Shown: positions 13,102-20,238 of the stretch, one piece after another
Position numbering within the stretch: position 1 is the first letter of the stretch
Layout: every line of letters starts with the position of its first letter
Source of the DNA: Actinomycetales bacterium
Lineage (GTDB): Bacteria > Actinomycetota > Actinomycetes > Actinomycetales > Cellulomonadaceae
Length of the DNA: 20,350 bases
Direction: 5' to 3'
Assembly (NCBI GenBank): GCA_012514545.1
Contig: JAAZAC010000302.1
Location: forward strand, 1 to 20,350
Position numbers and translations under genes: made by a program
Notes under the pieces: generated by a model
Told to the model about the DNA's origin: nothing
The model's input: the letters and a program-made list of their open reading frames with translations, nothing else
Databases searched by the model: none

Positions 13102-13854
13102 TCACAGCCAGCGCGGCGGCGCGGGCGGCGGGTCGCCGTCGGCGGTGCGCACGCCGGTGGCCCCGCGGCCGGTGGCCCAATGCGCGAGGTCGGCGGCGCG
13201 GCCCACGAGCACCAGGGGCTCGTCGCCCGCCGTGGCCCGGGCGGCGTCGGCGGGGCGGTCGACGGGCACGAGCCGCAGCGCGGGCAGGTGCTCGGCGTCC
13301 TGGCGGCGCCGCCACGCCCCGACGACGTCGGCGAGCAGCCGGTCGACGAGCTCGGGCGGGAACTGCCGGAAGGACGCGCCGTGGTCGAGGTCGACGGCGT
13401 GCACCCACACCTCCCGGGTGCGCATCCACACCGTCTCGCGCGCCGGCACCAGGCGCCCCTGGGCCGTGCGGACCGTCGCGTCCCACGCCTCCTCGGGCAG
13501 GTCGCGCCACTCGACGTCGAGGTGCACGGCCGCGTGCGCGGACAGGTGCCGCAGCGCCCGGGCGGGCAGGGTCGCGGCGAATTCGATCTCCTCGTCCCGC
13601 TGCTCCGGGGACGCGTACATCGGGGTCTCCACGCCCGTGGCGGCCCACTCGGTGAGCCGGGTCAGGGCGCGCGCGTTGAGGCCGACGTGCGCCACGACGT
13701 GCCGGCGCGTCCACCCGGGCACGAGCGAGGGCACGTCGAGCTGGTGGTTGCGCAGCTCGGCCAGCGCGCGCGAGAAGAACGCCTGCCCGCGCCGGGCCAG
13801 CAGCAGCTGCGCCTTCAGGACGGGGTCGGTGGTGCGGTCGGTCCGGGCCGGCAT
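13102..13854 (-). CDS. Maleylpyruvate isomerase, mycothiol-dependent type
   Basis: A 250-residue protein predicted to isomerise maleylpyruvate to fumarylpyruvate with mycothiol as cofactor. The N-terminal DinB-like domain carries VPGWTRRHVVAHVGLN (45-60) and TREVWVHAVDLDHG (146-159). His56, Glu148 and His152 match the zinc ligands His52, Glu144 and His148 reported for the Corynebacterium glutamicum enzyme, all offset by four. The C-terminal domain ends in a short Pro-rich tail. One base separates its ATG from the hydrolase stop. Its place next to gentisate dioxygenase and fumarylpyruvate hydrolase makes the assignment strong, although the wider family contains many mycothiol-dependent enzymes of other function. 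Confidence 0.9.
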   Translation of the reverse strand: MPARTDRTTDPVLKAQLLLARRGQAFFSRALAELRNHQLDVPSLVPGWTRRHVVAHVGLNARALTRLTEWAATGVETPMYASPEQRDEEIEFAATLPARALRHLSAHAAVHLDVEWRDLPEEAWDATVRTAQGRLVPARETVWMRTREVWVHAVDLDHGASFRQFPPELVDRLLADVVGAWRRRQDAEHLPALRLVPVDRPADAARATAGDEPLVLVGRAADLAHWATGRGATGVRTADGDPPPAPPRWL

Positions 13855-13855
13855 G

Positions 13856-14710
13856 TCAGTCCTCCGCCACGACGTCGTTGCGCAGCTCGCCCAGGCCCGT
13901 GACCGTCGTCGTGAGCACCTGGCCGGCGGCGAGGTAGCGCCGGGGGTCGCGCGCGTGCCCGACGCCGCCCGGCGTGCCCGTGGCGATGACGTCGCCCGGG
14001 CGCAGGGTCACCACCTGCGAGACGTACGAGACCAGCGCGGCCGGGCCGAACACGAGGTCGTCCACGGGCGTGCGCTGCACGACCTCGCCGTCGACCTCCG
14101 TGCGCAGCTCGCCCGCGGGCGGCGCGCCGTCGTCGGCCACGGTGAGCCACGGGCCGAACGGCGTCGTCGCCTCGAAGGTCTTGCCCTGGAGCCACTGCGG
14201 CGTGCGGTACTGCCAGTCGCGCATCGTCACGTCGTTGAGCACCGCGTACCCGGCGATCGCGCGCGCCGCGGCCGCCTCGTCGACCCGGCGCACGACGGCC
14301 CCGACGACGACGGCGACCTCGCCCTCCCAGTCCACCGCCCCGCTCGCGTGCGCGGGCAGCACGATCGGGTCGTACGGACCCACGAGCGCCTCGGGGAACT
14401 TGGCGAACAGGGTCGGGTGCGTCGGCAGGTCCCGGCCCATCTCGCGGATGTGGGTGCGGTAGTTGAGCCCGACGCACACGATCTTCCCGGGCCGGGGCAC
14501 CGGCGGCGCCCACGCCCGGGGGGGCAGGTCGGCCAGGGCGTGCCGCGCGCCGTCGGCGGCCGCCGCGACGCCGCGCCAGGCCGGGTCGGCGAGCAGCGCG
14601 CCGACGTCGGGCGGGCCGATCTCGACGGCGGCGTCGTCGTCGACCCGCACCGCGACGGTGCCCGGCCCACCCGACCCGCCCCGGCGCAGCGTGCCCAGCC
14701 GCAGGGTCAC
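13856..14710 (-). CDS. Fumarylpyruvate hydrolase (FAH family)
   Basis: A 284-residue FAH-superfamily enzyme predicted to split fumarylpyruvate into fumarate and pyruvate, the last step of the gentisate pathway. Visible elements are VGLNYRTHIREM (80-91), metal ligands Glu129, Glu131 and Asp160 in DWEGEVAVVVG and LNDVTMRDWQ, Lys177 in GKTFEATTPFGPW, and GDVIATGTPGGVG. The GTG start overlaps the dioxygenase stop (GTGA), with GAGGA upstream. The specific function rests on the neighbours: gentisate dioxygenase before it and maleylpyruvate isomerase after it. The FAH paralogue at 1355-2212 lacks that context. Confidence 0.9.
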   Translation of the reverse strand: MTLRLGTLRRGGSGGPGTVAVRVDDDAAVEIGPPDVGALLADPAWRGVAAAADGARHALADLPPRAWAPPVPRPGKIVCVGLNYRTHIREMGRDLPTHPTLFAKFPEALVGPYDPIVLPAHASGAVDWEGEVAVVVGAVVRRVDEAAAARAIAGYAVLNDVTMRDWQYRTPQWLQGKTFEATTPFGPWLTVADDGAPPAGELRTEVDGEVVQRTPVDDLVFGPAALVSYVSQVVTLRPGDVIATGTPGGVGHARDPRRYLAAGQVLTTTVTGLGELRNDVVAED

Positions 14711-15798
14711 GGCTGGTCCTCGTTGCGCCGCCCGGGCACGTAGACGCGCGTGAAGCCGAGCCGGTCGATGATCGGGCCGTCGGTGAACCGGAAGAGGTCG
14801 AACTGCGTGTCCGCGTGCAGCGACCAGGGCACCCAGCTCGGCACCGCGAAGAGGTCGCCGGTGGTCACGCGGTGCTCGGTCTCGCCGAGCACGACGGTGC
14901 CCTCGCCCTCGAAGACCTGCCAGACGGCGGAGCCCACCTCGTGCCGGGTCGCGGTCTCCGCGCCGGCGCGCAGCCGGTGGAACTCGCAGCGGATCGTCGG
15001 CATGACGTCGCCGCCGGTGGTCGGGTTGACGTAGCGGATCGCGGCGTGGCCCTGCTCGACCGTGGCCGGGTGGCCCTCGTCCTCGAGCCTCAGCTGCTCG
15101 GTGAGCGCGCGGTCGGTGAACTCCCACCGGTAGGCCGCGAGCGGGGAGCTCGTCTGGTCGTCGAGCCCGGACAGCGGGCGCAGGCCGGGGTGCGCCCACA
15201 GCCGCTCGGAGCGGGACACCGGCGGGGACGCCTCGTCGGTGACGCGCTCGGAGCCGAACTCGAAGAAGCCGACGTCCGTGTAGTACGAGAACGGCACGTC
15301 GAGGCCGTCGATCCACGCCATCGGCTCGGCGGTGTCGTTGTGGTGGCCGTGGAAGTTCCAGCCCGGGGTGAGCAGGAGGTCGCCCCGGCGCATCGCGACG
15401 GGGTCGCCGTTGACGACGGTCCACACGCCCTCGCCCTCGACGACGAACCGGAACGCGTTCTGGCTGTGCCGGTGCTCGGGCGCGGTCTCGTGGCCGCCGA
15501 GGTACTGGATCGCGCACCACAGCGTGGGCGTGGCGTAGGCGGTGCCGGGCAGGCCGGGGTTGGCGAGCCCGATGGCGCGGCGCTCGCCGCCGCGGCCGAC
15601 CGGGACGAGCTCGCCGGAGCGCCGCGCCAGGTCGTAGAGCGTGGCCCACCGCCAGACGTGGGGGACCGCGTCCGGCTGGGGCGTGAAGGGCATGAGGTCG
15701 TCGCGCTGCGTCCACAGCGGGGCGAGGTGGTGGGCGTCGAAGTCCGCGTAGAGCTGCTCGAGCTCGGGGGTGTCGGCGGTGCCGTCCATCTGCTGCAC
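14707..15798 (-). CDS. Gentisate 1,2-dioxygenase (bicupin)
   Basis: A 363-residue Fe(II) dioxygenase that opens the ring of gentisate to maleylpyruvate. The N-terminal cupin holds the iron ligands His109 and His111 in PEHRHSQNAFRFVVEG and His150 in TPGWNFHGHHND. The second cupin (about 250-345) retains WQVFEGEGTVVLGE and SWVPWSLHAD. The GTG at 15798 is chosen because a full AAGGAGG stands six bases upstream; an ATG three codons later is less well placed. It is the first gene of a four-gene minus-strand operon (dioxygenase, hydrolase, isomerase, MarR). The promoter just upstream carries a palindromic operator. Related salicylate or 1-hydroxy-2-naphthoate dioxygenases are possible alternatives, but the operon favours gentisate. 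Confidence 0.92.
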   Translation of the reverse strand: MQQMDGTADTPELEQLYADFDAHHLAPLWTQRDDLMPFTPQPDAVPHVWRWATLYDLARRSGELVPVGRGGERRAIGLANPGLPGTAYATPTLWCAIQYLGGHETAPEHRHSQNAFRFVVEGEGVWTVVNGDPVAMRRGDLLLTPGWNFHGHHNDTAEPMAWIDGLDVPFSYYTDVGFFEFGSERVTDEASPPVSRSERLWAHPGLRPLSGLDDQTSSPLAAYRWEFTDRALTEQLRLEDEGHPATVEQGHAAIRYVNPTTGGDVMPTIRCEFHRLRAGAETATRHEVGSAVWQVFEGEGTVVLGETEHRVTTGDLFAVPSWVPWSLHADTQFDLFRFTDGPIIDRLGFTRVYVPGRRNEDQP

Positions 15799-15804
15799 GG
15801 TCGT

Positions 15805-15811
15805 CCTCCTT
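15805..15811 (-). promoter_or_regulatory. Ribosome binding site of gentisate dioxygenase
   Basis: AAGGAGG on the minus strand, six bases before the GTG at 15798. It settles the start against an upstream frame that stays open through the operator. Confidence 0.85.
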
Positions 15812-15830
15812 CGATGGCGCCGGTGCCATT

Positions 15831-15846
15831 CGTTGGTGTACCAACG
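15831..15846. promoter_or_regulatory. Palindromic operator CGTTGGTGTACCAACG in front of the gentisate operon
   Basis: Seven-base arms CGTTGGT and ACCAACG are exact inverted repeats around a 2-bp centre. The size and form suit a MarR-family (or TetR-family) dimer. The site overlaps the putative -10 and transcript start of the dioxygenase operon, so bound protein would block transcription. The MarR gene at the end of the operon is the obvious candidate ligand; this is inferred. Confidence 0.65.
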
Positions 15847-15871
15847 ATACGCCCGGCATCCGCCGTGCGAA
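15844..15871 (-). promoter_or_regulatory. Candidate promoter of the gentisate operon
   Basis: Minus-strand TTCGCA (15871-15866), 16-nt spacer, TATCGT (15849-15844). Each box is a 4/6 match. The implied transcript start near 15837 is inside the palindrome. Confidence 0.4.
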
Positions 15872-15890
15872 ACCCCTCCCGGGCGCCCGT

Positions 15891-15930
15891 CGTGGTGCAC
15901 GGCCGTGGTGCGCGCCGGGCGGCCGTGGTG
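15891..15930 (+). repeat. Phased direct repeats upstream of mshD
   Basis: GGCCGTGGTG occurs at 15901-15910 and 15921-15930, exactly 20 bp apart. A third partial copy, CGTGGTG, is at 15891-15897. The repeats end 10 nt before the mshD start. They could be a regulator site on one DNA face or simply GC-rich chance. Confidence 0.3.
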
Positions 15931-15940
15931 GGATGGGAGC

Positions 15941-16840
15941 GTGCCGTCGCCTCGCGTGACCGCCCACGACGGGCCCCTGGACGACCCGACCGCCGCCCGC
16001 GTGCGCACGCTCGCCGCCGCGGCCGCCGCGCACGACGGCGTGGCCCCCCTGGGCGAGCAGACGTTCCTCGACCTCGCCGACCCCGGCGCCCCCGCGGCGC
16101 GCCTCCTCGCGCTCGCCGGCGACGCGGTCGTCGGCTACGGCCACGTCGACCTGCGCCGCGCGCCCGCGAGCGCCGAGCTCGTCGTGGCGCCCGACGCCCG
16201 CGGCGCCGGGATCGGCGCCGCGCTGCTCGCCGCCGTCCGGCGCGCGGCGGACGCCGCCGGCGCGGGCCCGGTGCGGGTGTGGGCGCACGGGGACCTGCCC
16301 GGCGCCCGGGCGCTCGCCGCGCTCACCGGGCTGGCCGTGCGCCGCGAGCTGTGGCAGATGGCCCGCGACCTGCCCCCGCACGGCGCCCCGACCCCCGCCC
16401 CGGAGCTGCCCCCTGACGTCACCCTGCGCCCCTACCGCCCCGGCGCCGACGACGACGCCGTCCTCGCCGTCAACGCGCGCGCCTTCGCCTGGCACCCCGA
16501 GCAGGGCCGGCTCGATGCGGCCGGCCTGGCCGCCCGCCGCGCCGAGCCGTGGTTCCGGCCCGAGGACCTCCTCCTCGCCGAGCGCGCCGGCCGCGTCGTC
16601 GCGTTCACGTGGCTCAAGGTCGACGACCCGGCCGACGGCGAGCTCTACGTGCTCGCGGTCGACCCCGCCGCCCAGGGCACCGGCCTCGGCCGGGCGCTCA
16701 CGGCCGTGACGCTCGAGCGGCTCGCCGCCCGGGGCCTGCGCCGGGCGGTGCTCTTCACCGAGGCCGACAACCACCCCGCCGTCGCCACCTACCGGCGGGC
16801 GGGGTTCGACGTCGTGCGCCGGGACGTCCAGTACGGCTGA
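15941..16840 (+). CDS. mshD: Mycothiol synthase (MshD), tandem GNAT acetyltransferase
   Basis: A 299-residue enzyme of the MshD type, which acetylates Cys-GlcN-Ins to mycothiol, the final step of mycothiol synthesis. Two GNAT domains are present. The N-terminal one (about 10-150) has HDGVAPLGEQTFLDL and an acetyl-CoA loop ARGAGIGAALL. The C-terminal one (about 162-299) opens with AFAWHPEQGRLD (residues 181-192), a hallmark of MshD, and has the loop AQGTGLGRALT and the tail ADNHPAVATYRRAGFDVV. The GTG at 15941 is the best available start; GGGAG lies only one base before it, and a TGGGAT six bases upstream could be a -10 for a nearly leaderless message. It is divergent from the gentisate operon, whose isomerase needs mycothiol. 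Confidence 0.9.
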   Translation: MPSPRVTAHDGPLDDPTAARVRTLAAAAAAHDGVAPLGEQTFLDLADPGAPAARLLALAGDAVVGYGHVDLRRAPASAELVVAPDARGAGIGAALLAAVRRAADAAGAGPVRVWAHGDLPGARALAALTGLAVRRELWQMARDLPPHGAPTPAPELPPDVTLRPYRPGADDDAVLAVNARAFAWHPEQGRLDAAGLAARRAEPWFRPEDLLLAERAGRVVAFTWLKVDDPADGELYVLAVDPAAQGTGLGRALTAVTLERLAARGLRRAVLFTEADNHPAVATYRRAGFDVVRRDVQYG

Positions 16841-16890
16841 GCCCGCCCGAGCCCGCCCGAGCGCGGGCCCGAGCGCGGGCCCGAGCGCGG
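16841..16890. repeat. Compound GC-rich tandem repeat after mshD
   Basis: Two copies of GCCCGCCCGA (16841-16860) are followed by two copies of GCGCGGGCCCGA (16861-16884) and a partial third. The units can pair with each other, for example GCCCG with CGGGC around AGCG, so the RNA would be strongly structured. It starts at the base after the mshD stop, which suggests a rho-assisted or hairpin-type end for mshD. No U-tract is present. Confidence 0.6.
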
Positions 16891-16915
16891 CGGAGCACCC
16901 GCAGGGACGGCCCGC

Positions 16916-16961
16916 CCGGCGGGTGATCCCGCCGGCAGGGGTGGCGCGCCCGCCCCCCTGC
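16916..16961 (+). promoter_or_regulatory. Two adjacent hairpins in the leader region of ppk1
   Basis: The first is a perfect 8-bp stem, CCGGCGGG/CCCGCCGG, with a TGAT loop (16916-16935). The second pairs GCAGGGG (16935-16941) with CCCCTGC (16955-16961). They share a base at 16935, so the two can just compete or stack. They end 16 nt before the ppk1 ATG. They may be the mshD terminator or a structured ppk1 leader. Confidence 0.5.
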
Positions 16962-16977
16962 GGTGCGACGATGTGGC

Positions 16978-19227
16978 ATGAGCACGCAGCCGCAGACGCG
17001 CCGCGGCCGGCCGGGCGCCTGGGCAGGCGACGCGGAGGTCGCCGAGCGGCCCCTGTCCGCGGACACCGGGCCGGGCGCAGGGCCGACCGCTGCGCCGACC
17101 GGAGGGCCGCTGCCGGCCGACCGGTTCCTCGACCGCGAGCTCTCCTGGCTCGCCTTCAACGAGCGGGTGCTCGGGCTCGCCGAGGACGACGCGCTGCCGC
17201 TGCTGGAGCGCGTGCGCTTCCTGTCGATCTTCGCCTCGAACCTCGACGAGTTCTTCATGGTGCGCGTCGCCGGGCTGCGTCGGCGCATCGCCACGGGCAT
17301 GGCCGTCACCGCGGCCTCGGGCCTGACGCCGCGCCAGGTGCTCGACGCCATCAGCGCGGAGGCGCACCGGCTCATGGAGCGGCACGCCGCCGTGTTCCTC
17401 GACGACGTCCGCCCGGCCCTCGCGGCCGAGGGCATCACGATCGTGCACTGGGACGAGCTCGGCGAGGCCGAGCAGGAGCGCCTGCACAAGTTCTTCCGCA
17501 AGCAGATCTTCCCCGTGCTCACGCCGCTCGCGGTCGACCCCGCCCACCCGTTCCCCTACATCTCGGGGCTCTCGCTCAACCTCGCGGTCGTCGTCGTCAA
17601 CCCGACGACGGGCAAGGAGCACTTCGCGCGCGTCAAGGTCCCCCCGCTGCTGCCCCGGTTCATCGCGGTCGACGCCAAGGGCAAGCCGAGCACGCCGAGC
17701 ACGCGCACGGCCGACCCCGAGCGGGGCCCGACGTCGTTCGTGCCCCTCGAGGACGTCATCGCCCAGCACCTCGACGCCCTGTTCCCCGGCATGGAGGTGC
17801 GCGAGCACCACACGTTCCGCGTCACGCGCAACGAGGACGTCGACGTCGAGGAGGACGACGCCGAGAACATCCTCCAGGCGATGGAGAAGGAGCTCCTGCG
17901 CCGCCGGTTCGGGCCCGCGGTCCGGCTCGAGGTGGCGCGCGACATCGCCCCGCGCGTGCGCGAGCTGCTGGTCCGCGAGCTCGGGGTCGAGCCCGGCGAG
18001 GTCTACGCCCTGCCGGCCCCGCTCGACCTCACGGGCCTCGACCTCATCGCGGACCTCGACCGGGCGGACCTGTCGTTCCCGCGCTTCGTCGGCGGCACGC
18101 ACCGCCACCTCGCGGAGGTGGAGACGGCGATGCCCACCGACGTCCTCGCGGCGATGCGGCGGCGCGACATCCTGCTGCACCACCCCTACGACTCGTTCGC
18201 GACGTCGGTCCAGGCCTTCCTCGCGCAGGCGGCGGCGGACCCGCGGGTGCTCGCGATCAAGCAGACGCTGTACCGGACGTCGGGCGACTCCCCGATCGTC
18301 GACGCGCTCATCGACGCGGCCGAGCAGGGCAAACAGGTCCTCGCGCTCGTGGAGATCAAGGCGCGGTTCGACGAGCAGGCCAACATCTCGTGGGCGCGCA
18401 AGCTCGAGCAGGCGGGCGTGCACGTCGTCTACGGCATCGTCGGCCTCAAGACGCACTGCAAGCTCTCGCTCGTGGTGCGCCAGGAGGACGACGGGCTGGT
18501 CCGCTACTGCCACGTCGGCACCGGCAACTACAACCCCCGCACCGCCCGGCAGTACGAGGATCTCGGCCTGCTCACGTGCGACCTCGAGGTGGGCCAGGAC
18601 CTCACCCGCCTGTTCAACCAGCTCTCCGGCTACGCACCCAAGGCGAAGTTCAACCGCCTGCTCGTGGCCCCGCGGGCGATGCGGTCCGGGCTCGTCGAGC
18701 GCATCGAGCGGGAGACCGCGAACCACCTCGCGGGCCGCCCGGCGTGGATCCGGATCAAGGTCAACGCCGTCGTCGACGAGACGACGATCGACGCCCTGTA
18801 CCGCGCGTCGCAGGCCGGCGTGCCCGTCGACCTCGTCGTGCGCGGGATCTGCGCCGTGCGGCCGGGCGTGCCCGGCCTGTCGGAGACGATCCGGGTGCGC
18901 TCGATCCTCGGCCGGTTCCTCGAGCACGCCCGCATCTACGCGTTCGCCGACGACGGCGACCCGGAGGTGCTCATCGGCTCCGCCGACCTCATGCACCGCA
19001 ACCTCGACCGGCGGGTGGAGACGCTCGTCCGGGTGGGCCCCGAGCACGCCGCGGAGCTGCTCGAGCTCCTCGACCTGTCCATGGACGACGGCACCGCGAG
19101 CTGGTGGCTCGGCCCGGACGGGACGTGGACGCGGCACCACCGCGACGCGGACGGCCGCCCGCTGCGCGACCTGCAGGAGGTGCTGATCCAGCGGCACCAG
19201 CGCCGTCGGCCGGCGCGCGACAGGTGA
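16978..19227 (+). CDS. ppk1: Polyphosphate kinase 1
   Basis: A 749-residue enzyme that reversibly transfers the terminal phosphate of ATP to polyphosphate through a phosphohistidine. A variable 40-residue N-terminus leads into DRELSWLAFNERVL, then FLSIFASNLDEFFMVRVAG. The C-terminal phospholipase-D-like domains hold the autophosphorylated His512 in CHVGTGNYNPRTARQYEDLG and the second catalytic His650 in LEHARIYAFADDG, corresponding to E. coli His435 and His592. IGSADLMHRNLDRRVE follows. The ATG at 16978 is preferred over a GTG at 16963. No good ribosome site is seen; GACGAT five bases upstream could be a -10 for a leaderless transcript. Its stop overlaps the next start (GTGA). Length and motifs are complete. 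Confidence 0.95.
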   Translation: MSTQPQTRRGRPGAWAGDAEVAERPLSADTGPGAGPTAAPTGGPLPADRFLDRELSWLAFNERVLGLAEDDALPLLERVRFLSIFASNLDEFFMVRVAGLRRRIATGMAVTAASGLTPRQVLDAISAEAHRLMERHAAVFLDDVRPALAAEGITIVHWDELGEAEQERLHKFFRKQIFPVLTPLAVDPAHPFPYISGLSLNLAVVVVNPTTGKEHFARVKVPPLLPRFIAVDAKGKPSTPSTRTADPERGPTSFVPLEDVIAQHLDALFPGMEVREHHTFRVTRNEDVDVEEDDAENILQAMEKELLRRRFGPAVRLEVARDIAPRVRELLVRELGVEPGEVYALPAPLDLTGLDLIADLDRADLSFPRFVGGTHRHLAEVETAMPTDVLAAMRRRDILLHHPYDSFATSVQAFLAQAAADPRVLAIKQTLYRTSGDSPIVDALIDAAEQGKQVLALVEIKARFDEQANISWARKLEQAGVHVVYGIVGLKTHCKLSLVVRQEDDGLVRYCHVGTGNYNPRTARQYEDLGLLTCDLEVGQDLTRLFNQLSGYAPKAKFNRLLVAPRAMRSGLVERIERETANHLAGRPAWIRIKVNAVVDETTIDALYRASQAGVPVDLVVRGICAVRPGVPGLSETIRVRSILGRFLEHARIYAFADDGDPEVLIGSADLMHRNLDRRVETLVRVGPEHAAELLELLDLSMDDGTASWWLGPDGTWTRHHRDADGRPLRDLQEVLIQRHQRRRPARDR

Positions 19228-20210
19228 GCCGGGCGGACGCCGTCGTGCCCCCCGTCGTGCAGGCCGCCGGCGGCCTCCCGTGGCGGGTGCGCGCGGGCCG
19301 GCTCGAGGTCGCGCTCGTGCACCGCCCGCGCTACCGGGACTGGTCGTGGCCGAAGGGCAAGCTCGACCCGGGCGAGTCCGCGCCCGCGGCCGCGTGCCGC
19401 GAGGTCGCCGAGGAGACGGGCACGCCCGTCGTCCTCGGCCCGCCCCTGCCGGGCCTGCGCTACCGCCTCCAGGACGGCACGCCCAAGCGCGTCCACTACT
19501 GGGCGGTCCGCGTGGCCACGGACGCCGACGCCGCCGCGCTCGGCGCGCGCGACCCGGTGCGCCAGCCCTCGGTCGCCGAGATCGACGACGTCGTGTGGGT
19601 CTCCGCGGGCACCGCCGCCGACCTGCTCACCCGCGCGGCCGACCGGCGCCCGCTCGTCGCCCTGCGGCGCCTGCACGACGCCGGCCGGCTGGCCACCCGG
19701 GTCCTCGTCGTCGCCCGGCACGGCCGGGCCCGCGAGCGCTCCGCGTGGCCCGACGACGAGGAGAGCCGGCCCCTCACCCCGCAGGGCGAGGCGCAGGCGC
19801 GCGCGCTCGTCGGCGTGCTGGCGGCGTTCGGCGTCGGCGAGGTCGTGACGAGCCCGTGGGCGCGGTGCCTGCGCACGGTCGCCCCGTACGCGGAGCGCAC
19901 GGGCCTGCGCCCGCGGCTCGTCGACGCCCTCACGGAGAAGGCGTACCTCGCGGACCGCCGGGCCACCCTCGAGGCGGTGACGCCCTACCTCGTCACGCCG
20001 CGGGACGCCGTCGTCTGCACGCACCGGCCCGCGCTCGAGGCCGTGATGGCGCTCGTCGGCGACGCGACGCGCCGCTGGACCACGGGCGCCGTGCCCGCGA
20101 CCGACCCGTGGCTGCGCACCGGCGAGGTGCTCGTCGCGCACGTGGCGCTCACCGCGAACGGCCCGCGCGTCGTCGCACTGGAGACCCACCGGCCGGCCCG
20201 GCCCCGCTGA
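19224..20210 (+). CDS. Nudix hydrolase fused to a histidine phosphatase (MutT-like + SixA/RHG domain)
   Basis: A 328-residue two-domain protein. The N-terminal Nudix domain (about 10-140) contains a full Nudix box, GKLDPGESAPAAACREVAEE, starting at residue 45. The C-terminal phosphatase domain (about 160-328) starts with VLVVARHGRARERS, giving the Arg165-His166-Gly167 motif, and has the later VVCTHRPALEAV with the second His. This fusion is the layout of mycobacterial MutT1, which hydrolyses 8-oxo-dGTP and diadenosine polyphosphates, so nucleotide-pool cleaning or Ap4A/ppp-nucleoside hydrolysis is likely. The GTG lies in the ppk1 stop, giving a coupled pair. The exact substrate is inferred from the family. 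Confidence 0.88.
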   Translation: MSRADAVVPPVVQAAGGLPWRVRAGRLEVALVHRPRYRDWSWPKGKLDPGESAPAAACREVAEETGTPVVLGPPLPGLRYRLQDGTPKRVHYWAVRVATDADAAALGARDPVRQPSVAEIDDVVWVSAGTAADLLTRAADRRPLVALRRLHDAGRLATRVLVVARHGRARERSAWPDDEESRPLTPQGEAQARALVGVLAAFGVGEVVTSPWARCLRTVAPYAERTGLRPRLVDALTEKAYLADRRATLEAVTPYLVTPRDAVVCTHRPALEAVMALVGDATRRWTTGAVPATDPWLRTGEVLVAHVALTANGPRVVALETHRPARPR

Positions 20211-20238
20211 CCGGCGACCGCAAGGGGGGCGGGCGCCG

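Noticed and set aside
16841..16890. CRISPR or satellite-type array
   Set aside because: Units are 10-12 bp, contiguous, with no spacers and only two to three copies each. There are no cas genes.
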